Positions 17,079 to 27,349 of a stretch of DNA of 64,000 nt are shown piece by piece (within the stretch, counting starts at the first letter, position 1; each line of letters begins with the position of its first letter). A model generated the notes under the pieces. It had not been told where the DNA came from. It made no database searches and saw only the letters and a list, made by a program, of their open reading frames with translations. The position numbers and the translations under genes are program-made. Source of the DNA: PLA3 sp964592235 (GTDB lineage Bacteria; Planctomycetota; Phycisphaerae; UBA1845; UTPLA1); the NCBI GenBank assembly GCA_964592235.1, contig CAZQCF010000011.1:35870-99869 (forward strand), written 5' to 3'.

Positions 17079-18038
17079 GTGCGCTGCGTCACCGTTCATC
17101 AGGGAACCATACAGGTCAGCGATCGCCTGGAACCGGTCGCCCCGCCGGGAGAGGTGATCATCCGCCCGCGGGTCGGCGGCATCTGCGCGACCGACCTGGA
17201 GATTGTGAAGGGGTACTCCGGCTTTTCAGGCGTGCTCGGCCATGAGTTCGTCGGCGTAGTGGCGTCGCGCGGAAGCGGGTTGGAGGGTCGCCGTGTGGTG
17301 GGCGACATCAATTGCGTTTGCGGCAAGTGTGATCTTTGTGGGAGCGGACTGTCGAGCCATTGTCGCAAGCGGACAGTGCTGGGAATCCTCGGGCGCGACG
17401 GGGTATTCGCCGAGGCGTTCGCGCTGCCCGAGCGGAATTGTTACGAAGTGCCCGATGAGCTGCCTGATGAAGAGGCGGTGTTCGCGGAGCCGCTGGCGGC
17501 GGCGCTGCAGGTGCTGCGACAGGTGAAGATCGAAGCAAAGACGAATGTAGTCGTTCTCGGAACCGGCCGGCTGGGCATGCTCGTGTGCCAGGTGCTGACG
17601 AAGACGGGTTGCAAGCTGGTCGGCGTCGGGCGCAACCGGCGGACGCTGGATCTGCTGGATCGCAAGCGCGTTCGCGGTCTGCACGTGGACGAGTTCAATC
17701 CGCGCGGTGAGACGGATGTCGTCGTGGAATGCACCGGCTCGCCCGACGGGTTGGCCTTGGCGTTGCGCGCCGTGCGGCCGCGCGGCACGATCGTGCTCAA
17801 GTCCACGTATCACGATCGGCCCGGTGAGGACCTTTCGCCGATCGTTGTGAACGAGGTGACGGTGCTAGGCAGTCGATGCGGTTCGATCCCCGACGCGCTG
17901 CGGGCCCTGGTTCGGCGTGAGATCGATGTGACGGGCATGGTCACGCGGACCTTTCGGCTGGAGGACGCCGCGGCGGCGTTTGAGGCGGCGGCCGAACCGG
18001 AGCATCTCAAGGTGCTGCTGAAGATCGGCGTGCCGTAG
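17079..18038 (+). CDS. zinc-dependent MDR alcohol dehydrogenase
   Basis: 319 residues, cytoplasmic NAD(P)-dependent dehydrogenase of the medium-chain family. Catalytic zinc ligand region GGICATDLEI, then GHEFVGVV, then the structural zinc lobe CVCGKCDLCGSGLSSHC. The cofactor fold has VVVLGTGRLGMLVCQV and a following acidic strand end replaced by GVGRNRR, suggesting NADP preference. The length is slightly short of the usual 340-350. GTG at 17079 chosen because similarity begins at MRCVTVHQG and GAGGG lies eight bases upstream. Substrate unknown. The pgeF gene follows after 16 bases. Confidence 0.85.
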   Translation: MRCVTVHQGTIQVSDRLEPVAPPGEVIIRPRVGGICATDLEIVKGYSGFSGVLGHEFVGVVASRGSGLEGRRVVGDINCVCGKCDLCGSGLSSHCRKRTVLGILGRDGVFAEAFALPERNCYEVPDELPDEEAVFAEPLAAALQVLRQVKIEAKTNVVVLGTGRLGMLVCQVLTKTGCKLVGVGRNRRTLDLLDRKRVRGLHVDEFNPRGETDVVVECTGSPDGLALALRAVRPRGTIVLKSTYHDRPGEDLSPIVVNEVTVLGSRCGSIPDALRALVRREIDVTGMVTRTFRLEDAAAAFEAAAEPEHLKVLLKIGVP

Positions 18039-18054
18039 GCGAGAGGTCGTTTGA

Positions 18055-18855
18055 GTGAGTCAGCCGATTCGAACCGTTGAGTTGATCGAGACGCGGCTGG
18101 ATGACGGCGTCCTGCTGCAGTTCGGGTCGCTGCTGAACATCGACGGGTTGCGACATGCCGTCACGACGTGCCCGTGGAACATGGCCGCGCATCGCGGGCC
18201 GCAGGCGGATCAGGCCGTGGCGCGCCGCCGGCGCGTGTGCGAGCATCTGGGGTTCTCGTTCGAACGTCTGACTGCGCCGGATCAGATCCACAGTCCGCAT
18301 GTGCTGCGCGTGTTGCAGGGCGACGTGGGCCGCGGGCGAGCCGGGCGCGAGACCGCGATTCCGTTCACGGATGGATTGGTCTGCGATTTGGCCGGCGTTC
18401 CGGTGATGCAATTCTCGGCGGATTGTCCGATCGTGGTGCTGGTGGACGCGATGCGCAGGGTGATCGGAACGGCGCACGCGAGTTGGCGCGGAACGGTTGC
18501 GGGAATTTCGGCGGAGCTGGTTCGACAAATGCACCGCGAGTTCGGGGTGGACCCGGCGGGCCTGATCGGAGCGATCTGCCCCTGTGCGGGGCCGGGCGAA
18601 TACGAAGTAGGGGAAGACGTGCGTCGCATTGCGGCGGCGCGGCTCGAGGCGGGCGAGTCATTCTTCGCAGCGCGCGACGGGCGGCTCTATTTCGACATGC
18701 GTGCGACCAACGTGCATCAGCTCGTTCGCGCCGGCGTGCCGGCCGACCGCATCTGTGTGGCGTCGCCCTCGACGATGACGGATGGTCGGTTCTACTCGCA
18801 CCGCCGCGACGGCGCCGAGACCGGTCGATTCGCGTTCATCGGCGGATTCGTCTGA
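18055..18855 (+). CDS. pgeF: polyphenol oxidase/purine nucleoside phosphorylase family (YfiH/PgeF)
   Basis: 266 residues. The laccase-domain zinc site is visible: DQIHSPHV (first His), FSADCPIVVL (Cys) and TAHASWRGTVAGI (second His; usual text is HAGWRG). Members act as purine nucleoside phosphorylase/adenosine deaminase and as a peptidoglycan-editing factor removing misincorporated Ser from muropeptide precursors. The C-terminal SPSTMTDGRFYSHRRD is the usual CT..e..FfSyRrd motif with the Cys replaced by Ser-Pro-Ser. GTG start 16 bases after the dehydrogenase stop suggests cotranscription. Confidence 0.85.
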   Translation: MSQPIRTVELIETRLDDGVLLQFGSLLNIDGLRHAVTTCPWNMAAHRGPQADQAVARRRRVCEHLGFSFERLTAPDQIHSPHVLRVLQGDVGRGRAGRETAIPFTDGLVCDLAGVPVMQFSADCPIVVLVDAMRRVIGTAHASWRGTVAGISAELVRQMHREFGVDPAGLIGAICPCAGPGEYEVGEDVRRIAAARLEAGESFFAARDGRLYFDMRATNVHQLVRAGVPADRICVASPSTMTDGRFYSHRRDGAETGRFAFIGGFV

Positions 18856-18987
18856 ATCGAGACAGTCCTTATCAGACTCACGAAACAACGCAACTCGCGC
18901 ACGCCTCCGACCGATAAGGCTTGCGGCGCGCCGGCGGACGATGGCTTGGCGCGGCGTGACAAGCAGCGACTCGCGTGGAGAGATGTG

Positions 18988-19719
18988 ATGGCAAGCGACA
19001 AGGCGGTGGTACTCGTATCGGGCGGGTTGAACAGCGCCGTGCTGGCGGCGATGACGAAGCAGGATCATCCGGCCATGGCGATGCTGCACGTGCGTTACGG
19101 GCATCGCGCGCAGGACCGCGAGACGGAGCTGTTCGAGAAGCTGGCGGCGCATTTCGAGGTGCGCGAGCAGCTCACCGTGGACATGCCGCACATCGCAGCG
19201 ATTGGCGGTAGCGCCCGCGTCTCGCGCAAGATGCAGCTTCAGGATGCCTTGGCGATCACCGGCGGTGAATCCAACTGCAATGTGCGCGGAATGGTCGGCT
19301 CGCTGCTGTCAGCCGCATTCGCCTGGGCCGCGCGGATCGAAGCGAAGCACGTCTACATCGGCGTGGCAGAGAACCTCGGCCCGCCCACGCCGCCGACCGC
19401 GGCGCTGTACCCCGAGTATTCCCGCGAATATCTGCACCTGTTCAATCACTTGTACACAATCGCATCGCCTTCGCGCGAGATCACCGTGGCCGCGCCGCTG
19501 ATGGACCTGTCGCGCGCGGACATCGTGAAGCTCGGCCACCGGCTGGGCGTGCCGTTTGATCTGACATGGTCATGCCTCTCTTCGGGCACGCAGATGTGCG
19601 GCGCGTGCGTCGGGTGCGCGACGCGCAATCGCGGCTTTCTTGATGCGGCGGTTCCCGATCCGGTCATGCTGGCGGCGCAGCGCGCGGCCGCGGCCGCCGC
19701 GGCCGTCGGGGCTTACTGA
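18988..19719 (+). CDS. QueC-family protein with divergent active-site motifs
   Basis: 243 residues. Fold and C-terminal zinc site match 7-cyano-7-deazaguanine synthase: PLMDLSRADIVKLGHRLGV, then Cys196, Cys204, Cys207 and Cys210 in WSC..MCGACVGC. However the PP-loop reads SGGLNS (11-16) instead of SGGxDS, the FVPxRN motif is VRGMVG, and the Y(P)DCR substrate motif is replaced by PPTPPTAALYPEY. QueC makes preQ0 from CDG using ATP. This one may be a paralogue with another acyl/adenylation role or a weakened enzyme. No queD, queE or queF is near. Start ATG at 18988 has GGAGAG upstream; the frame extends 14 residues further without similarity. Confidence 0.75.
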   Translation: MASDKAVVLVSGGLNSAVLAAMTKQDHPAMAMLHVRYGHRAQDRETELFEKLAAHFEVREQLTVDMPHIAAIGGSARVSRKMQLQDALAITGGESNCNVRGMVGSLLSAAFAWAARIEAKHVYIGVAENLGPPTPPTAALYPEYSREYLHLFNHLYTIASPSREITVAAPLMDLSRADIVKLGHRLGVPFDLTWSCLSSGTQMCGACVGCATRNRGFLDAAVPDPVMLAAQRAAAAAAAVGAY

Positions 19720-19729
19720 AACTGCGGGA

Positions 19730-21913
19730 TCACATTCGCTCAAGCGTTCGGATGCCGAGCAGGCCCAGGCCGATGGTCAGGGCGCGATGGGTCAGTTCGC
19801 ACAATCGCAGTCGCGAGGCGAACGTCGCGTCGTCCTCGGCCTGCAAGACCGGGCATGATTCGTAGAACGACATGAATCGGCCGGCCAGATCGAACAGATA
19901 ATCACACAGGATGTTTGGCAGCAGCGTCTCGCCGACGGCGTCGATGACCTCGGCGAGTTGGAGGATGCGAAGCGCCAGGGCGCGTTCAGCGGCGTGGTCC
20001 ACGCGAAGGGCGGTGGTCGCGGGCACTTCGGCGCGCGTTTCGACGGCCCTTCGATGGATGGAGCGAATGCGGGCGCAGGCGTAGAGCATGTAGGGCGCGG
20101 TGTTGCCCTGAAGTGCCATCATCTTGTCCCAACTGAAGACGTAGTCGGTGTTGCGATTCTGGCAGAGGTCGGCGTACTTCACCGAGCCGACGCCGATGGT
20201 CTCGGCGATGTCCTTGATCTCGGCCTCGCTGAACCCGCGCTTTCGATCCGGGTCAGCCTCGGATTGGCGCACGAGGGCTTCAGCCCGCTGGACGGCTTCT
20301 TCGAGCAGGTCCTTGAGTTTGACGGAGTCGCCGCTGCGCGTGCGGAGCATCTTTTTGTCAGCACCGAGCACCGAGCCGAACGCGACGTGTTCGAGACGAA
20401 CGTCTCCTTGCGGCCGATGCGTCCAGCCCATCGCGTGGGCCGTGGGGAACAGCATGTCGAAGTGAAGCTTCTGGGGCGCGCCGACGACGTAGATGACGCG
20501 GTCCGCCCCGAGGCCGCCGTTGAACGGCTGACCGGCGAGCGTGTCGGCCAGCGGCTTCGTGTGCAGCCGGACCGGATTGCGCTGTGGATGGGCGACGCGG
20601 TAGAGGATGGCGGCGATGTCGGTGGTGGCATAGAGCGACGCGCCGTCGGACTTCTGGATGATCATCGGCAGCGGATCGCCGGTCGGCCCCTTGAAGGCCG
20701 GCGAGCCGTCGGGCTTCTCAAAGAATATGCAAACGGCCTTATTGTCCACTTTGCAAACAACGCGCCGTCCATCTGGCGCCTCACGAGCTTGATCAAGCAC
20801 AACTCGTACTTCGGCAACAACGTCTTTGAGTAGGTGGCGATAGAAGCTCTCTCCGCAAACATGCCCCGCTCGCAACTCTACTCCAAGTCGACTATACACT
20901 CGGTCACATTCACAAACAGTTACCTTGCATGCGTTTTCCCACGCTTCTCGCTCCTGAGCATTACTCGGATTGTCGAAGTCCTGGAGCATTGTGGTTACCA
21001 GGTTTGAGATTTGGGAGTAGGGAGTTGACGTGTTGTCCCTTGGGTCATGAATCGTATACTCAGTACCGCGAGCCAACTCCTCGAACTTGTTGACAAATCG
21101 GTAGGCATCCATGAGGTCCGCATAGCGGGCCTTAACATCGAGAACTCTTAGGAAAGGATGGAAGTGTTTCTCGCCATCTTGCGTTTCATCAACTGGGTCT
21201 ATATCCGCCTCGTAGTCCTCCTGATGGCGTAGGACCACGCGAGAAAGAACTTGTTCCGTTTCGCTTCGATCCTTGACGGCGGCATCTAGTTCAGCGAGCG
21301 TCCTCTTGATGTATTCAATCCCATCCCCGCGCCGTTCCGCCATGCAGAGGTGCCACATGCCAAGGATGACCATGCCGAACTGCGTGCCCCAGTCGCCGAG
21401 GTGGTTTTGTCGGACAACATCGTGCCCCTGAAAGGAAAGGACGCGAGCAAAGACATCGCCGATGGCGGTGGTGCGGAGGTGGCCGACGTGCATCTCCTTG
21501 GCGACGTTGGGCGAGGAGTAATCAACGACAACGGTCTGTTTGTGCGAGGCATCCACCGCGTCGATGCCCAGCCGGTCGTCGCCGCCTTTCGGCGCGGGCG
21601 GAATCGAACCCAGCGAAGCGGCGAGGGCCTCGCTTTTCAGGCGAAGGTTGATGAACCCCGGGCCGGCGATCTCCGGCGTTTCGAGCAGGTCGTCCGCGGC
21701 GGGCGGCAGGGCGGCGACGATAGCGGCGGCCGCATCGCGCGGTTTCATGCCGAGTTTCTTGGCGAGGCCCATGGCGACGTTGGATTGATAATCGCCGAGT
21801 TTGGCATCGGTCGATGTGCGCACAAGCGGATCGGCCCCGGCTGCCTGTTCGCCGAAGGCGGCGACCATTGCGGCGGTGACGAGCGACTCAATTTGCCGGA
21901 GGAGCGACTGCAT
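19730..21913 (-). CDS. argS: arginyl-tRNA synthetase
   Basis: 727 residues, against a usual 550-600. Class I synthetase charging tRNA-Arg. N-terminal Arg-tRNA-synthetase additional domain (about 1-100), then VVVDYSSPNVAKEMHVGHLR with the HIGH-type HVGH, HLGDWGTQFGM, SDGASLYATTDIAAI, FGSVLGADKKMLRTRSGD (KMSK-like KKMLRT) and a C-terminal DALR anticodon-binding domain. Between HLGDWG and SRLGVE there are about 60 extra residues. The DNA for this middle part (about 20715-21345) has visibly lower GC than both ends. ATG at 21913 is the natural family start; 29 upstream residues in frame are rejected. rsfS lies 99 bases upstream. Confidence 0.93.
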   Translation of the reverse strand: MQSLLRQIESLVTAAMVAAFGEQAAGADPLVRTSTDAKLGDYQSNVAMGLAKKLGMKPRDAAAAIVAALPPAADDLLETPEIAGPGFINLRLKSEALAASLGSIPPAPKGGDDRLGIDAVDASHKQTVVVDYSSPNVAKEMHVGHLRTTAIGDVFARVLSFQGHDVVRQNHLGDWGTQFGMVILGMWHLCMAERRGDGIEYIKRTLAELDAAVKDRSETEQVLSRVVLRHQEDYEADIDPVDETQDGEKHFHPFLRVLDVKARYADLMDAYRFVNKFEELARGTEYTIHDPRDNTSTPYSQISNLVTTMLQDFDNPSNAQEREAWENACKVTVCECDRVYSRLGVELRAGHVCGESFYRHLLKDVVAEVRVVLDQAREAPDGRRVVCKVDNKAVCIFFEKPDGSPAFKGPTGDPLPMIIQKSDGASLYATTDIAAILYRVAHPQRNPVRLHTKPLADTLAGQPFNGGLGADRVIYVVGAPQKLHFDMLFPTAHAMGWTHRPQGDVRLEHVAFGSVLGADKKMLRTRSGDSVKLKDLLEEAVQRAEALVRQSEADPDRKRGFSEAEIKDIAETIGVGSVKYADLCQNRNTDYVFSWDKMMALQGNTAPYMLYACARIRSIHRRAVETRAEVPATTALRVDHAAERALALRILQLAEVIDAVGETLLPNILCDYLFDLAGRFMSFYESCPVLQAEDDATFASRLRLCELTHRALTIGLGLLGIRTLERM

Positions 21914-21953
21914 GAACGTTCGAGTCTCATCTCCGCGAAGAAGGCTTCGTTCC

Positions 21954-22006
21954 ATTCGCACTGCTTGAAGCAGTGGCACCCGGCACTCGGTACCCGGCAC
22001 CGGTTT
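21954..22006. repeat. hairpin and short direct repeats between rsfS and argS
   Basis: CACTGC-TTGAA-GCAGTG is a perfect 6-bp hairpin, followed directly by two imperfect GGCACCCGGCAC / GGTACCCGGCACC units. The spacer looks like an interspersed repeat rather than a promoter. Confidence 0.4.
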
Positions 22007-22012
22007 CCGGCG

Positions 22013-22474
22013 TCAGGCCCAGTCCACTTTCGGTCGATCGCCCCAGAGCGAATCGAGATCGTAATACGAGCGTTTGTCCGCGTCGAACAGATGGATGACC
22101 ACGTCGACGTAGTCAACGATGATCCACGCGCCTTCGTCGTAACCGGCGACGCCGAAGGGCTTGTCCCCCGATGCTTTGCCCAGGTCGGTCAGGTGGTCGG
22201 CCACGGCGCAAAGCTGGCGGTCGCTTGTGCCGGTGGCGATGACGAAGTAATCGCAGATCGGGCTGACGCCGACGAGGTCCAGGGCGACAATGTCCTCGCA
22301 GTGGTTCTGGGCGAGCAGCTTCGCGCAGGCGACGGCGAAGGCGCGGGCCTTGTCAGTGGGGCGAGTCGGCTTGGGCCGCGGGCGCGTCGAATCGGGAATG
22401 ATCTTGGTCACGCGCGGCGCGCGCACGGGCTTGGCGGCGGGGGAGCGTGCGGAACGTGGGACACGTTTAGCCAT
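22013..22474 (-). CDS. rsfS: ribosome silencing factor
   Basis: 153 residues. Binds uL14 on the 50S subunit and blocks joining with 30S in poor conditions. The core (about 40-150) has CEDIVALDLVGVSPICDYFVIATGTSDRQ, ADHL, GYDEGAWIIVDYVDVVIHLF and RSYYDLDSLWGD, a complete family signature. The first 38 residues are a Lys/Arg/Pro-rich extension. No Shine-Dalgarno is seen; a GATAAT box lies eight bases before the ATG. Followed by argS, with which it is probably cotranscribed. Confidence 0.93.
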   Translation of the reverse strand: MAKRVPRSARSPAAKPVRAPRVTKIIPDSTRPRPKPTRPTDKARAFAVACAKLLAQNHCEDIVALDLVGVSPICDYFVIATGTSDRQLCAVADHLTDLGKASGDKPFGVAGYDEGAWIIVDYVDVVIHLFDADKRSYYDLDSLWGDRPKVDWA

Positions 22475-22524
22475 GGTGGTGAATTATCGCCGCGCTGCGG
22501 CGTCCATTCCAGCAGTCTTGTATC

Positions 22525-22558
22525 AGAAAGAAAGCCCCAGGCAGGTGCCCGGGGCTTT
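22525..22558 (-). terminator. intrinsic terminator after hppA
   Basis: AAAGCCCC (22531-22538) and GGGGCTTT (22551-22558) form a perfect 8-bp stem with extra internal pairing; on the minus strand it is followed by CTTTCTGAT, a T-rich stretch. It starts about 50 bases after the hppA stop. Confidence 0.7.
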
Positions 22559-22608
22559 CGGGTTTGCGAATCAATCGCGAACCACGCGAGTTGGAACCCT
22601 CGCGCTCG

Positions 22609-25443
<2,835 letters not shown>

Positions 25444-25567
25444 GGTCGGTGACTCCTAATCGGGGTTAAGTATTTCTTTTTATGTCGAGATTCGAGCAAT
25501 GCTCGATTCATGTCAGTGTGAGCGACGAGAGGGCAGCTCCGCCGATGTGTACGACTCGCGCTCGAGT

Positions 25568-25585
25568 TTGTGATAACTTTCACAA
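25568..25585. promoter_or_regulatory. CRP/FNR-like operator palindrome
   Basis: TTGTGA-TAACTT-TCACAA is a perfect 6+6 inverted repeat with a 6-base centre, the arrangement bound by CRP/FNR-family regulators (TGTGA-N6-TCACA). It overlaps the -10 box and spacer of the hppA promoter, a position fitting repression, or activation of a divergent unit. Confidence 0.5.
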
Positions 25586-25598
25586 TCCGCGAGTGCAA
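25570..25598 (-). promoter_or_regulatory. putative hppA promoter
   Basis: On the minus strand TTGCAC (25593-25598), 17-base spacer, TATCAC (25570-25575). Predicted leader of about 120 bases ending in AGGAG before the TTG start of hppA. Confidence 0.45.
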
Positions 25599-25818
25599 CG
25601 CGACCACCCTGATCGCGCTAAGTTCCAGCTTTGAACGGAGTAACAACCCGGCTTCCAGCCCGCGAGGGCTTGCCGAGCCTGCTCAACCGCGCCGTTTCCA
25701 TCGTTGAATCGCCGTGTTTGCGCAATCGGACGCGGCCAACTCCGCAACCGACTCACGGTGATTCAAGGGCTGGAATGATAAGGGTTTGTGCGTATTGCAT
25801 TCAAGCCCCGATGCCATG

Positions 25819-25866
25819 GCCCAAGTAGCAGGTTGCCAATCGCATCCCCGTTAAGGGGGCTTGGGC
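25819..25866. repeat. nested inverted repeat, possible structured RNA
   Basis: Outer arms GCCCAAG (25819-25825) and CTTGGGC (25860-25866) enclose CCCC-GTTAA-GGGG (25846-25858). The double stem suggests a folded RNA or a bidirectional terminator; no T tract follows. Confidence 0.4.
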
Positions 25867-25969
25867 TGCTGCCTATTCATAACATGTTAACAATAAACGA
25901 GTTACGGGATCATGGCCAAGTGGGACATTTAGAGCACCTAACACGATGTTTGCGGTCCACGGAGTTTGG

Positions 25970-25986
25970 ACGGGCGGGACGCCCGT
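25970..25986. repeat. GC-rich perfect hairpin
   Basis: ACGGGCG-GGA-CGCCCGT, perfect 7-bp stem, followed about 20 bases later by CCCCTTTTTTA. It resembles REP-type intergenic palindromes; terminator function is possible on the plus strand. Confidence 0.4.
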
Positions 25987-26182
25987 ACCACCCTTTCTGT
26001 TAGGCCCCTTTTTTACAGGTGATGCGAACATTGCAGTGGGTTCGCTTCGAGTTTACGGAGCCGGGTTCAAACAGGGAGCATGTGTTCGGCGCAACCGTGG
26101 AATGCGGTCACAATGCGCCGGTTAGGTTCGGCGTAGTGAATCCTGCAACGTGATTTCTCGTTGCGGCCCGGGAGGATTGATC

Positions 26183-27349
26183 ATGGCATCGACGAGTCGG
26201 TTCGCATCGCTGGTTTTCGTGGCATTCGGCATGGGCGGAGGTGTGGGGATTGAGGCGGTGGAGGCGATGCCGCCGGCGACGAAGACCATCACGATGGAAG
26301 GCCGCGCCGCGGGGACGAACGCCAACGCGATGGAGCAGGCGAAACAGGACGCGCTGCGGCGTGCGGTGGAGCAGGCCTGCGGGACGTTTATCAACTCGCA
26401 GAGCCGCGCGCAGAATTATACGGCGGTCTATGATAAGGTGATGGCGTCGGCGGCGGGCTACGTGACGGAATTTGAAGTGCTGTCGCGCCGCGTGGAAGCG
26501 GGAACGAGCATCTGCGAGGTGCGCGCCGTCGTCTCGACCGAGAGCTTCGAGAGCGAATGGACGCGCTTGGCGCACACGATCGAGGCCGAGGGCAACCCGC
26601 GCTGCATCGTCGTGTTCATCGAGGACAACGACGCGGACGACGATCGCCCGGCAAAGGCCAACGGCGTGTCGCAGTCGGTGATTGAGAACTTTTTTCTGAA
26701 CAAAGGCGTGCAGTTGATGGATCGCGGCGCGGGAGAGGAGGCGCGCGGCCGAGACATCACGCTGGCGGCGATGAACGACGACGTGGGGAAGCTGGCGGCC
26801 ATGGCGGCGAGTTTCAAGGCGGACGTGGCAGTTCGAGGCAACGCCGAGGCGCGTCGGGCCGGCACGTCGCAACTGGGCGGGCGCACGCTGTACAAGTGGA
26901 CGGCGACGATCAACGTGCGGGCGTATCACGCCGATTCGGCGCAGATGCTGATGTCCAACAGCTACAGCGCGACCCACAGCACGGTGAACTCAAACGCCGG
27001 CGGCGACGAGGCCCTGCGCAAGTGCGCCGAGGAGCAGGCCGGGGCGATCCTGCGAGACGTGGGGGAGTCCTGGCGGAAGCGGCAGCAGGTTCGGCGTGTC
27101 TGTCAGATCACGCTGGAGAACTGCTCGCGCAAGGATTACAAGGTGTTTGAGGAGGCGCTGCGCGAGGTGGATGGCGTGCAGAACGTGAAGCTGCGCGAGC
27201 TGGTGAACAACGTGTGTCAGGTGGAAGTGGACTGGTCGTACGATCTGGAGCGACTGGTCTCGCGGATCGAGGAGTTGAAGCTCACGGGGCTTTCGTTTGA
27301 GGCGTCGGAACAGACGCACGATCGCGCGACGTTCAAGATTCGCAAATGA
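26183..27349 (+). CDS. secreted protein with FlgT_N-like domain
   Basis: 388 residues. A signal peptide (about 1-27) ends near VEAMPP. Residues about 33-120 (TITMEGRAAGTNANAMEQAK, DALRRAVEQACGTFINSQS, VYDKVMASAAGYVTEFEV) match the FlgT N-terminal type domain, which in flagellated bacteria builds the H-ring but in planctomycetes occurs in many non-flagellar secreted proteins. The C-terminal half (about 250-385) has two alpha-beta units with VRRVCQITLENCSRKDYK and looks like a repeat of a small ferredoxin-like fold. GGAGGA precedes the ATG. The next gene starts inside its stop codon (ATGA), so the two are translationally coupled. Confidence 0.75.
   Translation: MASTSRFASLVFVAFGMGGGVGIEAVEAMPPATKTITMEGRAAGTNANAMEQAKQDALRRAVEQACGTFINSQSRAQNYTAVYDKVMASAAGYVTEFEVLSRRVEAGTSICEVRAVVSTESFESEWTRLAHTIEAEGNPRCIVVFIEDNDADDDRPAKANGVSQSVIENFFLNKGVQLMDRGAGEEARGRDITLAAMNDDVGKLAAMAASFKADVAVRGNAEARRAGTSQLGGRTLYKWTATINVRAYHADSAQMLMSNSYSATHSTVNSNAGGDEALRKCAEEQAGAILRDVGESWRKRQQVRRVCQITLENCSRKDYKVFEEALREVDGVQNVKLRELVNNVCQVEVDWSYDLERLVSRIEELKLTGLSFEASEQTHDRATFKIRK

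Larger units (their letters stand above)
25444..26182. other. 739-base gene-free region with structured elements
   Basis: Between the divergent hppA and FlgT_N-like genes. It holds the hppA promoter and a CRP-like palindrome (25568-25598), a nested hairpin (25819-25866), a GC hairpin (25970-25986) and a GGAGGA ribosome site before 26183. The middle part is lower in GC than the neighbours and carries only short frames without similarity. Confidence 0.6.

Noticed and set aside
25631..26003. Short open frames in the gene-free stretch
   Set aside because: Under 75 codons, no ribosome site and no similarity; the DNA looks structured rather than coding.
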